From assembly GCA_017936265.1 (NCBI GenBank), contig JAGBFX010000011.1, forward strand, positions 1 to 64,000: a stretch of 64,000 nt of DNA, in the 5' to 3' direction. A program made the translations under genes and the position numbers. Shown one piece after another: positions 24,985-34,120 of the stretch. The DNA comes from Bacteroidaceae bacterium. Lineage in GTDB: Bacteria; Bacteroidota; Bacteroidia; Bacteroidales; Bacteroidaceae. The notes beneath the pieces were generated by a model that saw nothing but the letters and a program-made list of their open reading frames with translations, was not told the origin of the DNA and did not search any database. Every line of letters begins with the position of its first letter. The first letter of the stretch is position 1.

Positions 24985-27900
24985 TTACATCCAACCGCGT
25001 CTTATTATCCAGCGGTAGGCAATAGGGATGATGAACACGTTCAGGAATGTCGATGAGAGCAATCCGCCAAGCACGACCACTGCCATTGGGCTCTGGATTT
25101 CGTTGCCCGATGCCGAGCCGTTCATAATCATAGGTACAAGCGCCAATGCTGAGGTAAATGCAGTCATGAGAATTGGTGTCAGACGGTCGGCCGAACCATG
25201 CATCACAGCCTCATCGAGCGACACACCCTCGTGGCGCAGATGCTGATAGCGCGAAACGAGCAATATTCCGTTACGCGTAGCGATACCGAACAGCGTTATA
25301 AGACCTATGATTGCGGGGATGCTCATAACTGCAGATGTAAAGTATGTAGCCAATATACCGCCGATGAGCGCAAGCGGCAGGTTGAGAAGCACGACTGCCG
25401 AGAGCGTCGTACTCTTGAACTCGCTGTAGAGCAGCACGAACACCACCAGGATAGCTACCAACGTAGCGAGCCACAATGTGCGCGATGCCGAATCGGCACT
25501 CTCGAACTGGCCGCCGTACTCAAGACGGTAGCCCTCCTCGAGCTGCAGGCTCCTTGCAAGATATTCGCGGACGCGGTCAACGGTACCTGCCACATCGCCG
25601 CTGGCGATGTTTGCAGAAACGACGACCTTGCGCTGCACATTCTCACGGCTGATGCTTCCGGGGCCTCCTACAGAGACAATGGATGCGATATCATCAAGCG
25701 CAACCTTTCCGTCGGGAGTATCTATGAGGGCACGTCTTACGCCCTCCATGCTCTCGGTGTAATCCTGGTTAAGACGTATTATAAGGTCGAAGCTACGCTC
25801 CTCCTCATACACACTGCCAACCTTCTTGCCCGGGAAAGCCGCCTCGATGAAACTGTTGAACTCCTCCATTGTAATGCCATAGAGCGCCAACTTCTCACGG
25901 TCGGCACGTATCTGCAGCTGCGGAGTCTCCACCTGCTGCTCCACATTCACATCGACAACCTCGGGGAACACTGCCAGCAACTCCTTTATCTCGGTACCCT
26001 TGCGGAAGAGCGTACTGAGGTCGGGACCGAACACCTTTATTGCGAGGTCGGCCTGTGTGCCCGACACCATATGGTCAATTCGGTGTTCCAGCGGCTGACC
26101 CACTGATGTTACCACACCTGGTATCTTGGACAGACGCCCACGCACCTCGGCAAGGAACTCAGCCTTGCTGCGCTCGCCAAGAACAAAGTTCACATCAATC
26201 TCGGCACCGTTAGATGTCTGCGAGTGCTCATCAAGCTCGCCACGTCCTGTGCGGCGTGCCGTACTGGTAACCTCGGGCACGAGCAGAAGCTCTTTCTCTA
26301 TGGCTGCACCGAGTCTGTTGCTCTCTTCGAGGGAAACGCCCGGACGCGACACAGCCGCAATGGTAAGCGCATTCTCATTGAACTCGGGCAGGAAGCTGCG
26401 TCCCATCTGCGTGAAAAGGAATATGCAGAGCGCGAACAGCAGCATAAGAGCCCCGACAACTGGCTTTGCATGGGCAAGCACCCACTCAAGCGATGAACGG
26501 TAGGCACCGAGAAGCCTCTTCTCGACCCAGGTCTTCTTTTCTATCCTTGTAAGATACTTCTCTCCCGAGAGCAACAGCTTGCAGAGCAACGGTGTCACTG
26601 TCATAGCCACAATGAGCGACATGACGAGTGCTATAAGGTAGGCTATGCCCAACGGCTTGAGCATCCTGCCCTCAAGACCGCTCAGGAAGAAGAGAGGCAT
26701 GAAGGTAACCATGATTATGAGCGTGGCATGTATGATTGAGGCACGTATCTCCGAAGAGGCCTCAAAGACAACCTTGAACGAAGAACGGCGCTCCTCTTTG
26801 GGCAAGGCATGGTTCTCCCTCAGGCGCTTATACACATTCTCCACGTCAATGATGGCATCATCCACAAGGGAACCTATGGCAATACACATACCGCCGAGGG
26901 TCATTGTATTTATATCCATCCCGAGCAGATAGAGCACAATCACAGTGCCGAGCAATGACAAAGGTATCGCCAGCAGGGAGATGAACGTTGAACGCAGGTT
27001 GGCAAGGAAGAGGAAGAGGACAAGGATGACGCATATTGCACCCTCGACCAGCGAACGGCCCACATTATTGACCGATGACTGTATGTAATCGGCCTGACGG
27101 AAAATTTCGGTGTGCAGCGTCACATCCTCGGGCAAAGAGCGGGCAATGTCCTTGAGGTTACGTTCGATATTCTCGGTCACACTTATTGTATTGATTCCCG
27201 GTTGCTTTGATATAGAGAGGATTACCGCAGGAGCAGCATTGAGCGCTGCATATCCCTGCTTTACAGCAGGTGCAATGACCACATCCGCAACATCGGCGAC
27301 ACGTACGGACACATCGCCCACGACCTTGACGACAGTGCTGCCAAGCTCATCGACATCATTGCTGCGTCCCATGCCACGCAAGTTGTACTCATTGCCGAAG
27401 TCACGTACGACGCCCGCTCCGATATTCACGCACATTGCGCTCGCGGCAGCCTCGAGCTCAGCCATGCTGACGCCGTACATCTCCATACGCACAGGGTCGG
27501 CAAGCACCTGGTACTGCTTGTAGTCACCACCTATTATGGTAACGTTTGAGACACCGCCTGTCGCAAGTATGGCAGGCTTTATTATCCACTCGGCAAGCGT
27601 ACGGAGCTCCATCATTGATGTAGTCTCGGCCTGCATGCCAATGAAAAGAATCTCGCCCATGACACTCGACTGCGGAGCGAGCATAGGCATCACGCCATCG
27701 GGGAGCTGGCCAGCAAGAAGACTCATCTTCTCGCTGATAATCTGACGGGCACGGTATATGTCCATACCCCAGTCAAACTCAACCCACACGAAGGAGAAAC
27801 CCTGCGAAGAGGATGAACGCACACGGCGCACATTGGTAGCGCCGTTCACTGCTGTCTCGATTGGGAATGTCACAAGACGCTCCACCTCCTCAGGGGCCAT

Positions 27901-28065
27901 ATTTGAAGCATCGGTAAGTATTACCACCGTAGGCATAGTAAGGTCAGGGAAGACATCGACCTCGATATTCTTCGCGGAGTATATGCCACCGATGACCGTC
28001 AACACGACTGCAAGCATCACAAACAGCCTGTTGTTCAACGAGTATCTGATTATTCTGTTCAGCAT
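24985..28065 (-). CDS. CzcA/CusA-type heavy-metal RND efflux pump
   Basis: This encodes 1026 residues with the usual RND layout: one N-terminal helix (LFVMLAVVLTVIGGIYSAKN), a porter domain, a six-helix block starting near residue 335 (GAICVILVLFLFLANL), a second porter domain and a second helix block ending VFIIPIAYRWIIRR. The proton-relay helix reads IAIGSLVDDAIIDVENVYKR. It keeps the central acidic pair, while the first acidic position of the classic CzcA motif (DFG) is Ala-Ile-Gly. With the adaptor upstream and an outer-membrane factor it should export metal ions from periplasm to outside. Which metal cannot be read; no TolC-like partner gene is next to it. Confidence 0.9.
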   Translation of the reverse strand: MLNRIIRYSLNNRLFVMLAVVLTVIGGIYSAKNIEVDVFPDLTMPTVVILTDASNMAPEEVERLVTFPIETAVNGATNVRRVRSSSSQGFSFVWVEFDWGMDIYRARQIISEKMSLLAGQLPDGVMPMLAPQSSVMGEILFIGMQAETTSMMELRTLAEWIIKPAILATGGVSNVTIIGGDYKQYQVLADPVRMEMYGVSMAELEAAASAMCVNIGAGVVRDFGNEYNLRGMGRSNDVDELGSTVVKVVGDVSVRVADVADVVIAPAVKQGYAALNAAPAVILSISKQPGINTISVTENIERNLKDIARSLPEDVTLHTEIFRQADYIQSSVNNVGRSLVEGAICVILVLFLFLANLRSTFISLLAIPLSLLGTVIVLYLLGMDINTMTLGGMCIAIGSLVDDAIIDVENVYKRLRENHALPKEERRSSFKVVFEASSEIRASIIHATLIIMVTFMPLFFLSGLEGRMLKPLGIAYLIALVMSLIVAMTVTPLLCKLLLSGEKYLTRIEKKTWVEKRLLGAYRSSLEWVLAHAKPVVGALMLLFALCIFLFTQMGRSFLPEFNENALTIAAVSRPGVSLEESNRLGAAIEKELLLVPEVTSTARRTGRGELDEHSQTSNGAEIDVNFVLGERSKAEFLAEVRGRLSKIPGVVTSVGQPLEHRIDHMVSGTQADLAIKVFGPDLSTLFRKGTEIKELLAVFPEVVDVNVEQQVETPQLQIRADREKLALYGITMEEFNSFIEAAFPGKKVGSVYEEERSFDLIIRLNQDYTESMEGVRRALIDTPDGKVALDDIASIVSVGGPGSISRENVQRKVVVSANIASGDVAGTVDRVREYLARSLQLEEGYRLEYGGQFESADSASRTLWLATLVAILVVFVLLYSEFKSTTLSAVVLLNLPLALIGGILATYFTSAVMSIPAIIGLITLFGIATRNGILLVSRYQHLRHEGVSLDEAVMHGSADRLTPILMTAFTSALALVPMIMNGSASGNEIQSPMAVVVLGGLLSSTFLNVFIIPIAYRWIIRRGWM

Positions 28066-28077
28066 AGCGGTACGGTA

Positions 28078-29748
28078 TTAGTGAACATGCCCTGCATGGG
28101 GGTCAAGAGCCGCCGCGCCCTGTGACAGCTTGAGTGCAACCGCACCCTTTGTCACAACTCGCTCGCCGGCATCAAGTCCCTTGGCAATCTCGACTCTCAT
28201 GCCGTCGGTTGAGCCAACCTCTACAGCACGTTTCTCGAACGAAATAGGGTTGTTCTGTACAAAGACAAAGAAGTTGCCCATCTCCTCGACAAGCGCCGTA
28301 CGCGGCACTGCCACCGCATGTCCGCTGCTCTTTGAGACAATATACAGCGTCACGATGCTACCCGGAACCACGCCGTCAATCGCTGCAGCGGTAATTGTCA
28401 CAGGCAGCATATTGCAGCTGTTTGCCGAGCTGCCTACTGCAACGACACTGCCACCGAGAGCATTCATAGAGAATGCCTCGCCCGAAGGCAACACAATGTT
28501 GACATCCTCGATGTTCTGCAACTGCTGAGCGAAGCGCACAGGCAGCTCGGCTGCAATATTCACGTTGCCGTCCGATTGTATTGTAGCTATTGGAGTTCCA
28601 GGCTCCACATAGTCGCCGTTTGCCACAAGCAGCGATGCGATGTAGCCCGCCTTTGCAGCCTTGAGCACAACCTTGCCATCTCCGAAGCTGCGTTTCATGC
28701 TCACAAAGCGTGCCTCGGCCTGTTTGAAGAGAGCCTCGGCAGACTGGAACTCACGCTCCGAAACGACCATCTCATCAAACAGCAGTTTCTTTCGTTCATA
28801 ATCGGCCTTCGCAAGAAGATAATTGCTCTCGGCCTCGGCAAACTTGACTGCCGCATCGTTGTCTGTCACGTCGCCTCCCTCAAGATAGAAAAGCGGTTCC
28901 CCTGCAGCAACAGCCTTGCCCTCGACAACATTACCCACAAACTGCACCTTGCCGCTTGTAGCCGCAACTACAGTCGTGAAATTGGATGGAACAGCCGCAA
29001 CCTTGGCAGCGACCTTCACTGCACCGCCAAAGTGCGACTCCTTGACGACAGCCGTTGCAAAATCAATCTTCCAGCTCTGCTCCTTGCCGAATGCGATATC
29101 GCCCGATGCACCCTCAGTCTGCTCGCCATGGCCGGCATGCGCATGACCGGCGTGCATATGCGCGTCATGAGAATGAGTATGCGGATGCGAATGGTCATGC
29201 TGATGAGCATGCTCATGAGAATGGAAATGGGAGTGCTCCGCATCGTGTGAATGGCCTTCGCATGAGACATCCGCCCCATGAGAGTGCTCCTCGGCATGGG
29301 AATGTCCCGAACAAGACTCGCCATGGACATGGTTATGTTCGGCACCCGGTGCCATAACATCTACATGGAAATGAGCCTTATCGCCACCTGCATCAAAGGA
29401 GATAGACGCCGCACCTGCACTCTTGGGAACCAACTTGAAGTTGAATATTCCCGGAGTGGAAGATTTTGCAACAGCTGTCTGGGCATTCTCGCCCACCTTC
29501 AGTGTCGCCTTTACCTCGCTTGCCGTTGACGGCTTGAAATCATTGAGAGCAGTAACAAAGAGGGTAATGCATGACTCCTTTCCAGCCTCCAGTCCCTCGT
29601 GCTGCATAAAAAACTCGTTAGCCTCTGTATAGGCTGTGAAATTATGGAGATGCAGGTGCTGATGCTCCGCTGCAGTCTCCTCACTATGGTTGTGTACGCA
29701 ACCACACAAGGCAATCATAAGGATTGCCGATAATAATGTATTTTTCAT
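28078..29748 (-). CDS. RND efflux adaptor lipoprotein with His-rich linker
   Basis: I start at ATG 29748 (MKNTLLSAILMIALCGC); a longer frame to 29787 lacks a leader. The product has 556 residues with a lipobox (IALCGC). Residues about 35-140 form an extra beta domain. Next comes a strikingly His/Glu/Ser-rich segment (about 140-215) with repeats such as HSHAEEHSHG and HAHQHDHSHPHTHSHDAHMH, an obvious metal-binding stretch. The membrane-fusion domains follow: barrel/lipoyl parts around VQFVGNVVEGKAVAAGEPLF, a helical hairpin (AVKFAEAESNYLLAKADYER) and PRTALVEEMGNFFVFV. The C-terminus DPHAGHVH adds more His. It pairs with the pump 12 nt downstream. Zn, Cu or Ni are all possible ligands. Confidence 0.9.
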   Translation of the reverse strand: MKNTLLSAILMIALCGCVHNHSEETAAEHQHLHLHNFTAYTEANEFFMQHEGLEAGKESCITLFVTALNDFKPSTASEVKATLKVGENAQTAVAKSSTPGIFNFKLVPKSAGAASISFDAGGDKAHFHVDVMAPGAEHNHVHGESCSGHSHAEEHSHGADVSCEGHSHDAEHSHFHSHEHAHQHDHSHPHTHSHDAHMHAGHAHAGHGEQTEGASGDIAFGKEQSWKIDFATAVVKESHFGGAVKVAAKVAAVPSNFTTVVAATSGKVQFVGNVVEGKAVAAGEPLFYLEGGDVTDNDAAVKFAEAESNYLLAKADYERKKLLFDEMVVSEREFQSAEALFKQAEARFVSMKRSFGDGKVVLKAAKAGYIASLLVANGDYVEPGTPIATIQSDGNVNIAAELPVRFAQQLQNIEDVNIVLPSGEAFSMNALGGSVVAVGSSANSCNMLPVTITAAAIDGVVPGSIVTLYIVSKSSGHAVAVPRTALVEEMGNFFVFVQNNPISFEKRAVEVGSTDGMRVEIAKGLDAGERVVTKGAVALKLSQGAAALDPHAGHVH

Positions 29749-29820
29749 GGTTATATATATTTTCCTGTTCGTGAAACCGACCCGCACGACGCAGGCCGCT
29801 GCATAGTAACCCCTGGTATA

Positions 29821-30246
29821 CTATGCAACAGGTGGAGCCCTGAGAGCAGTATATGGTGCTCCTGTGTCAGGAATCTTAAGCTGACAATAAAAAGTATGGT
29901 AACCGTGCTGATGAGCGGTCGGGAGCGGCGACAGCTCAAAAAGGATAAAGCAACTGCTGCTGAAAGTGATTACTTTCTTGAGAAGGTCATTACCGTTCTC
30001 GGCAATCCTGAAGAGGAGTTGCGAATCATCGCAGCACTTCTCTTCGCTATGCCTGTGGTCATGACCGCAATGCCGATGTTCACACTCCTCGCACTCGCCA
30101 TAACCGAAATGGATGGTTCCTGCAGATGAGTAGCCCGAGATTGCGCTCTCATCACAGTGATGATGCGGCACAGTCCTCTCGCCCATGAGCAATGTCATTG
30201 CCATGAGTACCACAAAATAAGCCATTCTATGGAAGAGACTCTTCAT
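29821..30246 (-). CDS. Small His/Cys-rich exported protein of the metal-efflux locus
   Basis: This encodes 141 residues. A hydrophobic N-terminal helix (MAYFVVLMAMTLLMGER) is followed by HHHCDES, then a dense ligand stretch ECEECEHRHCGHDHRHSEEKCC, a second hydrophobic helix (VITFSSSCFILFELSPL) and a final HQHGYHTFYC. It resembles small proteins found upstream of Bacteroidales CzcA operons (possibly the family named DUF6769; from memory). It probably binds metal in the periplasm or membrane and delivers it to, or senses it for, the pump. The gene starts 8 nt after the PfkB gene and precedes the adaptor. Confidence 0.75.
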   Translation of the reverse strand: MKSLFHRMAYFVVLMAMTLLMGERTVPHHHCDESAISGYSSAGTIHFGYGECEECEHRHCGHDHRHSEEKCCDDSQLLFRIAENGNDLLKKVITFSSSCFILFELSPLPTAHQHGYHTFYCQLKIPDTGAPYTALRAPPVA

Positions 30247-30254
30247 CTGTTATC

Positions 30255-31190
30255 TTAAAACTTTGCCTTCAGTTTATACTCCTCAGCCCACAACTTGTCA
30301 ACATAGTTCTCGATAAGTGTACAGGCATGTGCACTGAAATCAAGGCCACAGCCGATTATTCCGTTCCACTGTTCCATTGTAAGCCCTGCAAGCCCGTCAC
30401 GGTCAACACCCGACTTCAAAAGCCCGTATACCACTCCGGCATTGAAATTGTCGCCTGCACCTACGGTACTTACCACATCGACCTTCTTCACGGCATAGCG
30501 TTCACTCTCCTTCCCTTTGAAGAGACGGACATCGCCGCTGCCGCTTGTGAAGATGAAGTTACGGCAATAGAACATTATCTTCTCCTTATATATCTTGTCG
30601 GCATCGGTAGAATCGTAGAGATATCTGAAGTCATCGGCCGAGCCACGCACGATGTCAGCAAACTCGAGGTTCTCGATAAGAGCCTCGGAGAGTTTGATCC
30701 GCTCATGCATATGTGTCTTGCGGAAATTTATATCGTAGTAGAGTGTCGCCCCCTGCTGTCGGGCATACTCAAGGAAAGCTTTTGTCTTTGCCCGGAGCAC
30801 AGGATTAAGCACAAAGTAGGAGCCGTAGAGTACGATATCGCCCGCCTTTATCTCGGGGAAATCCACCTCGAGACGGTTGTTGGGGTAATCCTTATAGAAC
30901 AGATACTCGGCGTCGTTCTCCTCGTTGAGGAACGCCAATGACAACGGCGACTTGCCGCCCGAGAAACTGCACACAGCAGAGGCGTCGACACCGCTGTCGC
31001 GCAAGTGTTCAAGAATAATGCCACCGACCTTGTCATCGCCCACCTCGCTTATAAAAGAGGCATCGACGCCCATGCGTCCGAGCGATATTATGCTGTTGTA
31101 CACCGAACCGCCCGGAACAGCCTTGACAGGCTGATTGTTCTTGAAAAGGATATCAAGTACTGTCTCGCCGATACCTATTACTCTACCCAT
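30255..31190 (-). CDS. PfkB-family carbohydrate kinase
   Basis: This encodes 311 residues. RIGIGETVLDILFK-like opening (MGRVIGIGETVLDILF), PGGSVYNSIISLGRMG (substrate-binding Gly-Gly motif) and the C-terminal STVGAGDNFNAGVVYGLL with catalytic Asp of GAGD are all present. The family phosphorylates sugars or nucleosides (fructokinase, ribokinase, adenosine kinase); the substrate is not readable here. The linker HYYDINFRKTH-like stretch (TLYYDINFRKTHMHE) is typical of the fructokinase branch. It starts 3 nt after the LOG gene, in a run of genes with no shared pathway. Confidence 0.88.
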   Translation of the reverse strand: MGRVIGIGETVLDILFKNNQPVKAVPGGSVYNSIISLGRMGVDASFISEVGDDKVGGIILEHLRDSGVDASAVCSFSGGKSPLSLAFLNEENDAEYLFYKDYPNNRLEVDFPEIKAGDIVLYGSYFVLNPVLRAKTKAFLEYARQQGATLYYDINFRKTHMHERIKLSEALIENLEFADIVRGSADDFRYLYDSTDADKIYKEKIMFYCRNFIFTSGSGDVRLFKGKESERYAVKKVDVVSTVGAGDNFNAGVVYGLLKSGVDRDGLAGLTMEQWNGIIGCGLDFSAHACTLIENYVDKLWAEEYKLKAKF

Positions 31191-31193
31191 ATG

Positions 31194-31742
31194 CTATGCC
31201 TCCAGAATCATTTTTTCAAGTTCCCCGATACTCTCTGCCACTGCCATGTATCTATCCATGTCGCCACGTACAAAGCCGCTCTCCTTCGAAGAGCGGAGCA
31301 TTGCCACAAGAGAATCCCAGTAACCGTTCACATTATACAATACCACCCTTTTGCCATGATAGCCGATAGTCGCAGCAGCCATCACATGGAATATCTCATC
31401 AAGAGTTCCTATTCCGCCAGGCAACGCGACAAGGATGTCGCTGCGACTGAGCATTATATCCTTACGGTCGCTCAGGTTATTGCAGTTGATTTTCTCATCG
31501 ATGAGCGAGCTTACCCTGCCACGCTCTTCAAGAATCATGGGCACGACACCCACCACATGAGCACCCGACTCCTTTGCACCCCTTGCTGTTGCCTCCATGA
31601 GTCCGAAGCGGGCACCGCCATAGACAAGTTCGGCACCTATGCGCCCCAACAGCATGCCCACTTCGACAGCAGCCCGGCCGTACAGGGGGTCAATCTCCTC
31701 CGACGCGGCACAGAACACCGCGACTCTCTTTGAAGGCATCAT
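31194..31742 (-). CDS. LOG-family protein (TIGR00730 Rossmann fold)
   Basis: This encodes 182 residues. AELVYGGARFGLMEATARGA and the signature LPGGIGTLDEIFHV mark the lysine-decarboxylase-like/LOG family, which hydrolyses cytokinin riboside 5'-monophosphates or related nucleotides to free base and ribose-5-phosphate. In bacteria the physiological substrate is often unknown and may be AMP-like. The ATG overlaps the ABC transporter stop by 4 nt, and the PfkB kinase gene follows after 3 nt. Confidence 0.88.
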   Translation of the reverse strand: MMPSKRVAVFCAASEEIDPLYGRAAVEVGMLLGRIGAELVYGGARFGLMEATARGAKESGAHVVGVVPMILEERGRVSSLIDEKINCNNLSDRKDIMLSRSDILVALPGGIGTLDEIFHVMAAATIGYHGKRVVLYNVNGYWDSLVAMLRSSKESGFVRGDMDRYMAVAESIGELEKMILEA

Positions 31743-33580
31743 AGCGACTGCATGTCATTAAGACGTTTGTACAAGCCGTCGAGCTTGAGCAGCTCCTCAT
31801 GTTTGCCACGCTCCACAATCTCGCCGTCACGCAGAACGCATATCTCATCGGCATTCTTGATTGTAGACAGACGGTGTGCAATGGCAATTGTCGTTCGTGT
31901 CTTCATGAGACGCTCAAGAGCCTCCTGTACAAGGCGCTCGCTCTCTGTATCAAGAGCCGATGTCGCCTCATCAAGAATAAGTATCGGCGGGTTCTTCAGG
32001 ATTGCACGCGCAATGCTTATTCTCTGGCGCTGACCACCCGAGAGCAGACATCCGCGGTCGCCCACATTGGTGTCGTAGCCATGCTCGGTCTCCATGATGA
32101 AGTCATGCGCATTCGCAATCTTCGCAGCCTCGATGACCTGCTCCATTGTCGCATTCTCCACACCGAACGTAATGTTGTTGTAGAAAGAATCATTGAAAAG
32201 GATAGCCTCCTGGTTCACGTTACCGATGAGCCCGCGCAAAGACTTGACTGTCATGTCCTTTACATTCACGCCATCAATTGTAATCTCGCCATCCTCGACA
32301 TCGTAGTAGCGGGGGATGAGGTCCACCATGGTCGACTTTCCGCTGCCCGACTGACCCACAAGAGCCACCGTCTTGCCCTTCTCTATCTTCAGGTTGATGT
32401 TCTTGAGAACCGTACGCTCTCCATCATAGGAGAAGGTTATATTCTTGTACTCGATGCCATCCTTCATGTCAGGTATCTCAATACCCTTGTCGCCGTCGGC
32501 GATAGGATTCTCGGCATTGAGGATAGCATCGATACGCTCCATTGACGCCAAACCGCGAGGGATATTGTACGAAGCCTTAGAGAGGTCCTTCAACGGATTT
32601 ATTATACTGTAGAGGATTGTCAGGTAGTAGATGAACGCAGCCGCCGATATCGGAGAGTTCTCGCCCAGAATCAATGTACCGCCGAACCACAGCACAATCA
32701 CTATGACACATGTACCCAGGAACTCGCTCACAGGGTGTGCCAACGCCTGACGCATGGTTACCTTCATGGTTGCGGCGCGAAGCTCGTTGCTGCACTTCTC
32801 GAAACGTGCCGACATCTTCTTCTCGGCGATGAAGGCCTTGATGATTCTGAGACCGCCAAGAGTCTCCTCCATCTGCGATGTCGTCTCACCCAGTTTCTGC
32901 TGCGCCACAAGCGATTTTGCCTTGAGTTTGCGGCCGATTGAGCCCATTACCCAGCCGAGCACAGGAATGACGCAAATTGTAAAGAGTGTAAGCTCCCAAC
33001 TGATATATACCAGGGTTCCGAAGTATATCACGATGAATATCGGATTCTTGATGAGCATGTCGAGAGAGGTCACGATAGAGTTCTCGACCTCGGAGACATC
33101 GCCTGTCATACGCGCGATGATGTCGCCCTTGCGCTCTTTTGAGAAGAAACCGATAGGCAAGCTGACAACCTTGTCATATACCTTTGTACGCATATCACGC
33201 ACGATACCGGTGCGCAACGGGATGATTGCAGCCGATGAGCCGAAGTAGCTCGCAGTCTTCAACAGAGTCATGAAGACAAGGAAAAGACCGAGCAGAAGCA
33301 TCACCATCGAAGCGCCGTAATCGGCAGTCATCTCGTTAAGATAGAAAGTGAGGTTATCCATCATGACCTCCTTGAAATTATCCGATGTGACCTCGCTCCA
33401 TGGGGTAAAGGTCACTCCCGAAGCATCGGTTATCTTGAAAAGAACCTGCAGGATAGGTATTATGACCATGAACGAGAAGACGTTCAGGATTGCCGACAAG
33501 AAAGTAAAGAGCAACGACAAGAGAAGATACTTCTTGTAGGGTGGCACAAAACGCTTGAGAACTTTGAAAAACTCTTTCAT
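31739..33580 (-). CDS. MsbA-like ABC transporter, fused permease and ATPase
   Basis: This encodes 613 residues. Six transmembrane helices occupy about residues 15-330 (for example YLLLSLLFTFLSAILNVFSFMVIIPIL and LTLFTICVIPVLGWVM). The nucleotide-binding domain follows, with Walker A GQSGSGKSTMVDLIPRYYD, Q-loop GNVNQEAILF, signature LSGGQRQRISIARAIL, Walker B PPILILDEATSALD and the switch IAHRLSTIKNAD. It functions as a homodimer. Lipid A/lipooligosaccharide flipping (MsbA) or peptide/drug export are both possible. It is the first gene of the long minus-strand run; a promoter lies just upstream (33620-33652). Confidence 0.9.
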   Translation of the reverse strand: MKEFFKVLKRFVPPYKKYLLLSLLFTFLSAILNVFSFMVIIPILQVLFKITDASGVTFTPWSEVTSDNFKEVMMDNLTFYLNEMTADYGASMVMLLLGLFLVFMTLLKTASYFGSSAAIIPLRTGIVRDMRTKVYDKVVSLPIGFFSKERKGDIIARMTGDVSEVENSIVTSLDMLIKNPIFIVIYFGTLVYISWELTLFTICVIPVLGWVMGSIGRKLKAKSLVAQQKLGETTSQMEETLGGLRIIKAFIAEKKMSARFEKCSNELRAATMKVTMRQALAHPVSEFLGTCVIVIVLWFGGTLILGENSPISAAAFIYYLTILYSIINPLKDLSKASYNIPRGLASMERIDAILNAENPIADGDKGIEIPDMKDGIEYKNITFSYDGERTVLKNINLKIEKGKTVALVGQSGSGKSTMVDLIPRYYDVEDGEITIDGVNVKDMTVKSLRGLIGNVNQEAILFNDSFYNNITFGVENATMEQVIEAAKIANAHDFIMETEHGYDTNVGDRGCLLSGGQRQRISIARAILKNPPILILDEATSALDTESERLVQEALERLMKTRTTIAIAHRLSTIKNADEICVLRDGEIVERGKHEELLKLDGLYKRLNDMQSL

Positions 33581-33619
33581 AAGTTATAGACGGATTTAAT
33601 ATTTATATTAAATATTCTG

Positions 33620-33652
33620 CAAAGGTACTTATTTTTTATCATATACCCGCAA
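33620..33652 (-). promoter_or_regulatory. Promoter of the ABC transporter-to-efflux run
   Basis: On the minus strand the -7 element is TACCTTTG (33627-33620) and TTG at 33652-33650 serves as -33 with a 22-nt spacer. The transcript would start near 33613, about 30 nt before the ABC gene. An AT palindrome (about 33596-33614) overlaps the start and could be an operator. Confidence 0.6.
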
Positions 33653-33678
33653 TTGTTGTCATTTTTTAGAAGCCCCAT

Positions 33679-33719
33679 ATGACGACAGGAGAGCATATGG
33701 CGTGCTCTCCTGTCGTCAT
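33679..33719 (-). terminator. Hairpin terminator after the 33728-34099 gene
   Basis: Perfect 17-bp stem (33679-33695 with 33703-33719) around a 7-nt loop. It is 8 nt downstream of the gene stop on the minus strand. The T-run behind it is weak (CTTCTAAAAAATG), so efficiency is uncertain. Confidence 0.75.
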
Positions 33720-33727
33720 CAAATCTA

Positions 33728-34099
33728 TCACTCAGGATTATTCCCGTAATACTCGTTCCACTCCTCAAGCACTTCCTGCCAGTCAACGGCCTCGCCGTCG
33801 GCTATCGCCTCGGCCTGAACAAGAGACTCATCGTGCTTACGTTTCTCGGCATGACGCAGTTTCATGGCCTCGATTGTAGCCTCATCAAGAATCTGTATTC
33901 TTCCTCTGCGCACGCACTCGTCAAGGTCGAGAGGCCCGAAAGCCTTTCCCTGCACATTGAAGTCGGAGATATTGAACTCGAACACCGTGCGCAACGTGTG
34001 GCGCACCATCTTCTGGGCCGCGCGGTTGCCCGACATCTTCCTGCCCAACAGTTTGCGTATGATATCTATCTCACGCTGTGAAAACTTTTTCCTTCCCAT
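33728..34099 (-). CDS. Conserved Bacteroidales hypothetical protein
   Basis: This encodes 123 residues, cytoplasmic and highly charged. MGRKKFSQREIDIIRKLLGRKMSGNR at the start looks like a helix-rich DNA-binding or structural segment. FEFNISDFNVQGKAFGPLDLDE and GRIQILDEATIEAMKLRHAEKR follow. The C-terminal third is acidic (DGEAVDWQEVLEEWNEYYG). I have seen similar small proteins in other Bacteroidales but know no function. It follows the TrmH-type gene by 21 nt and ends at the hairpin at 33679. Confidence 0.7.
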   Translation of the reverse strand: MGRKKFSQREIDIIRKLLGRKMSGNRAAQKMVRHTLRTVFEFNISDFNVQGKAFGPLDLDECVRRGRIQILDEATIEAMKLRHAEKRKHDESLVQAEAIADGEAVDWQEVLEEWNEYYGNNPE

Positions 34100-34120
34100 T
34101 ATACCATCACGAATCGAACG

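Noticed and set aside
29749..29820. Riboswitch or metal-sensing leader before the efflux adaptor
   Set aside because: Only 72 nt, with no strong stem and no recognisable aptamer core.
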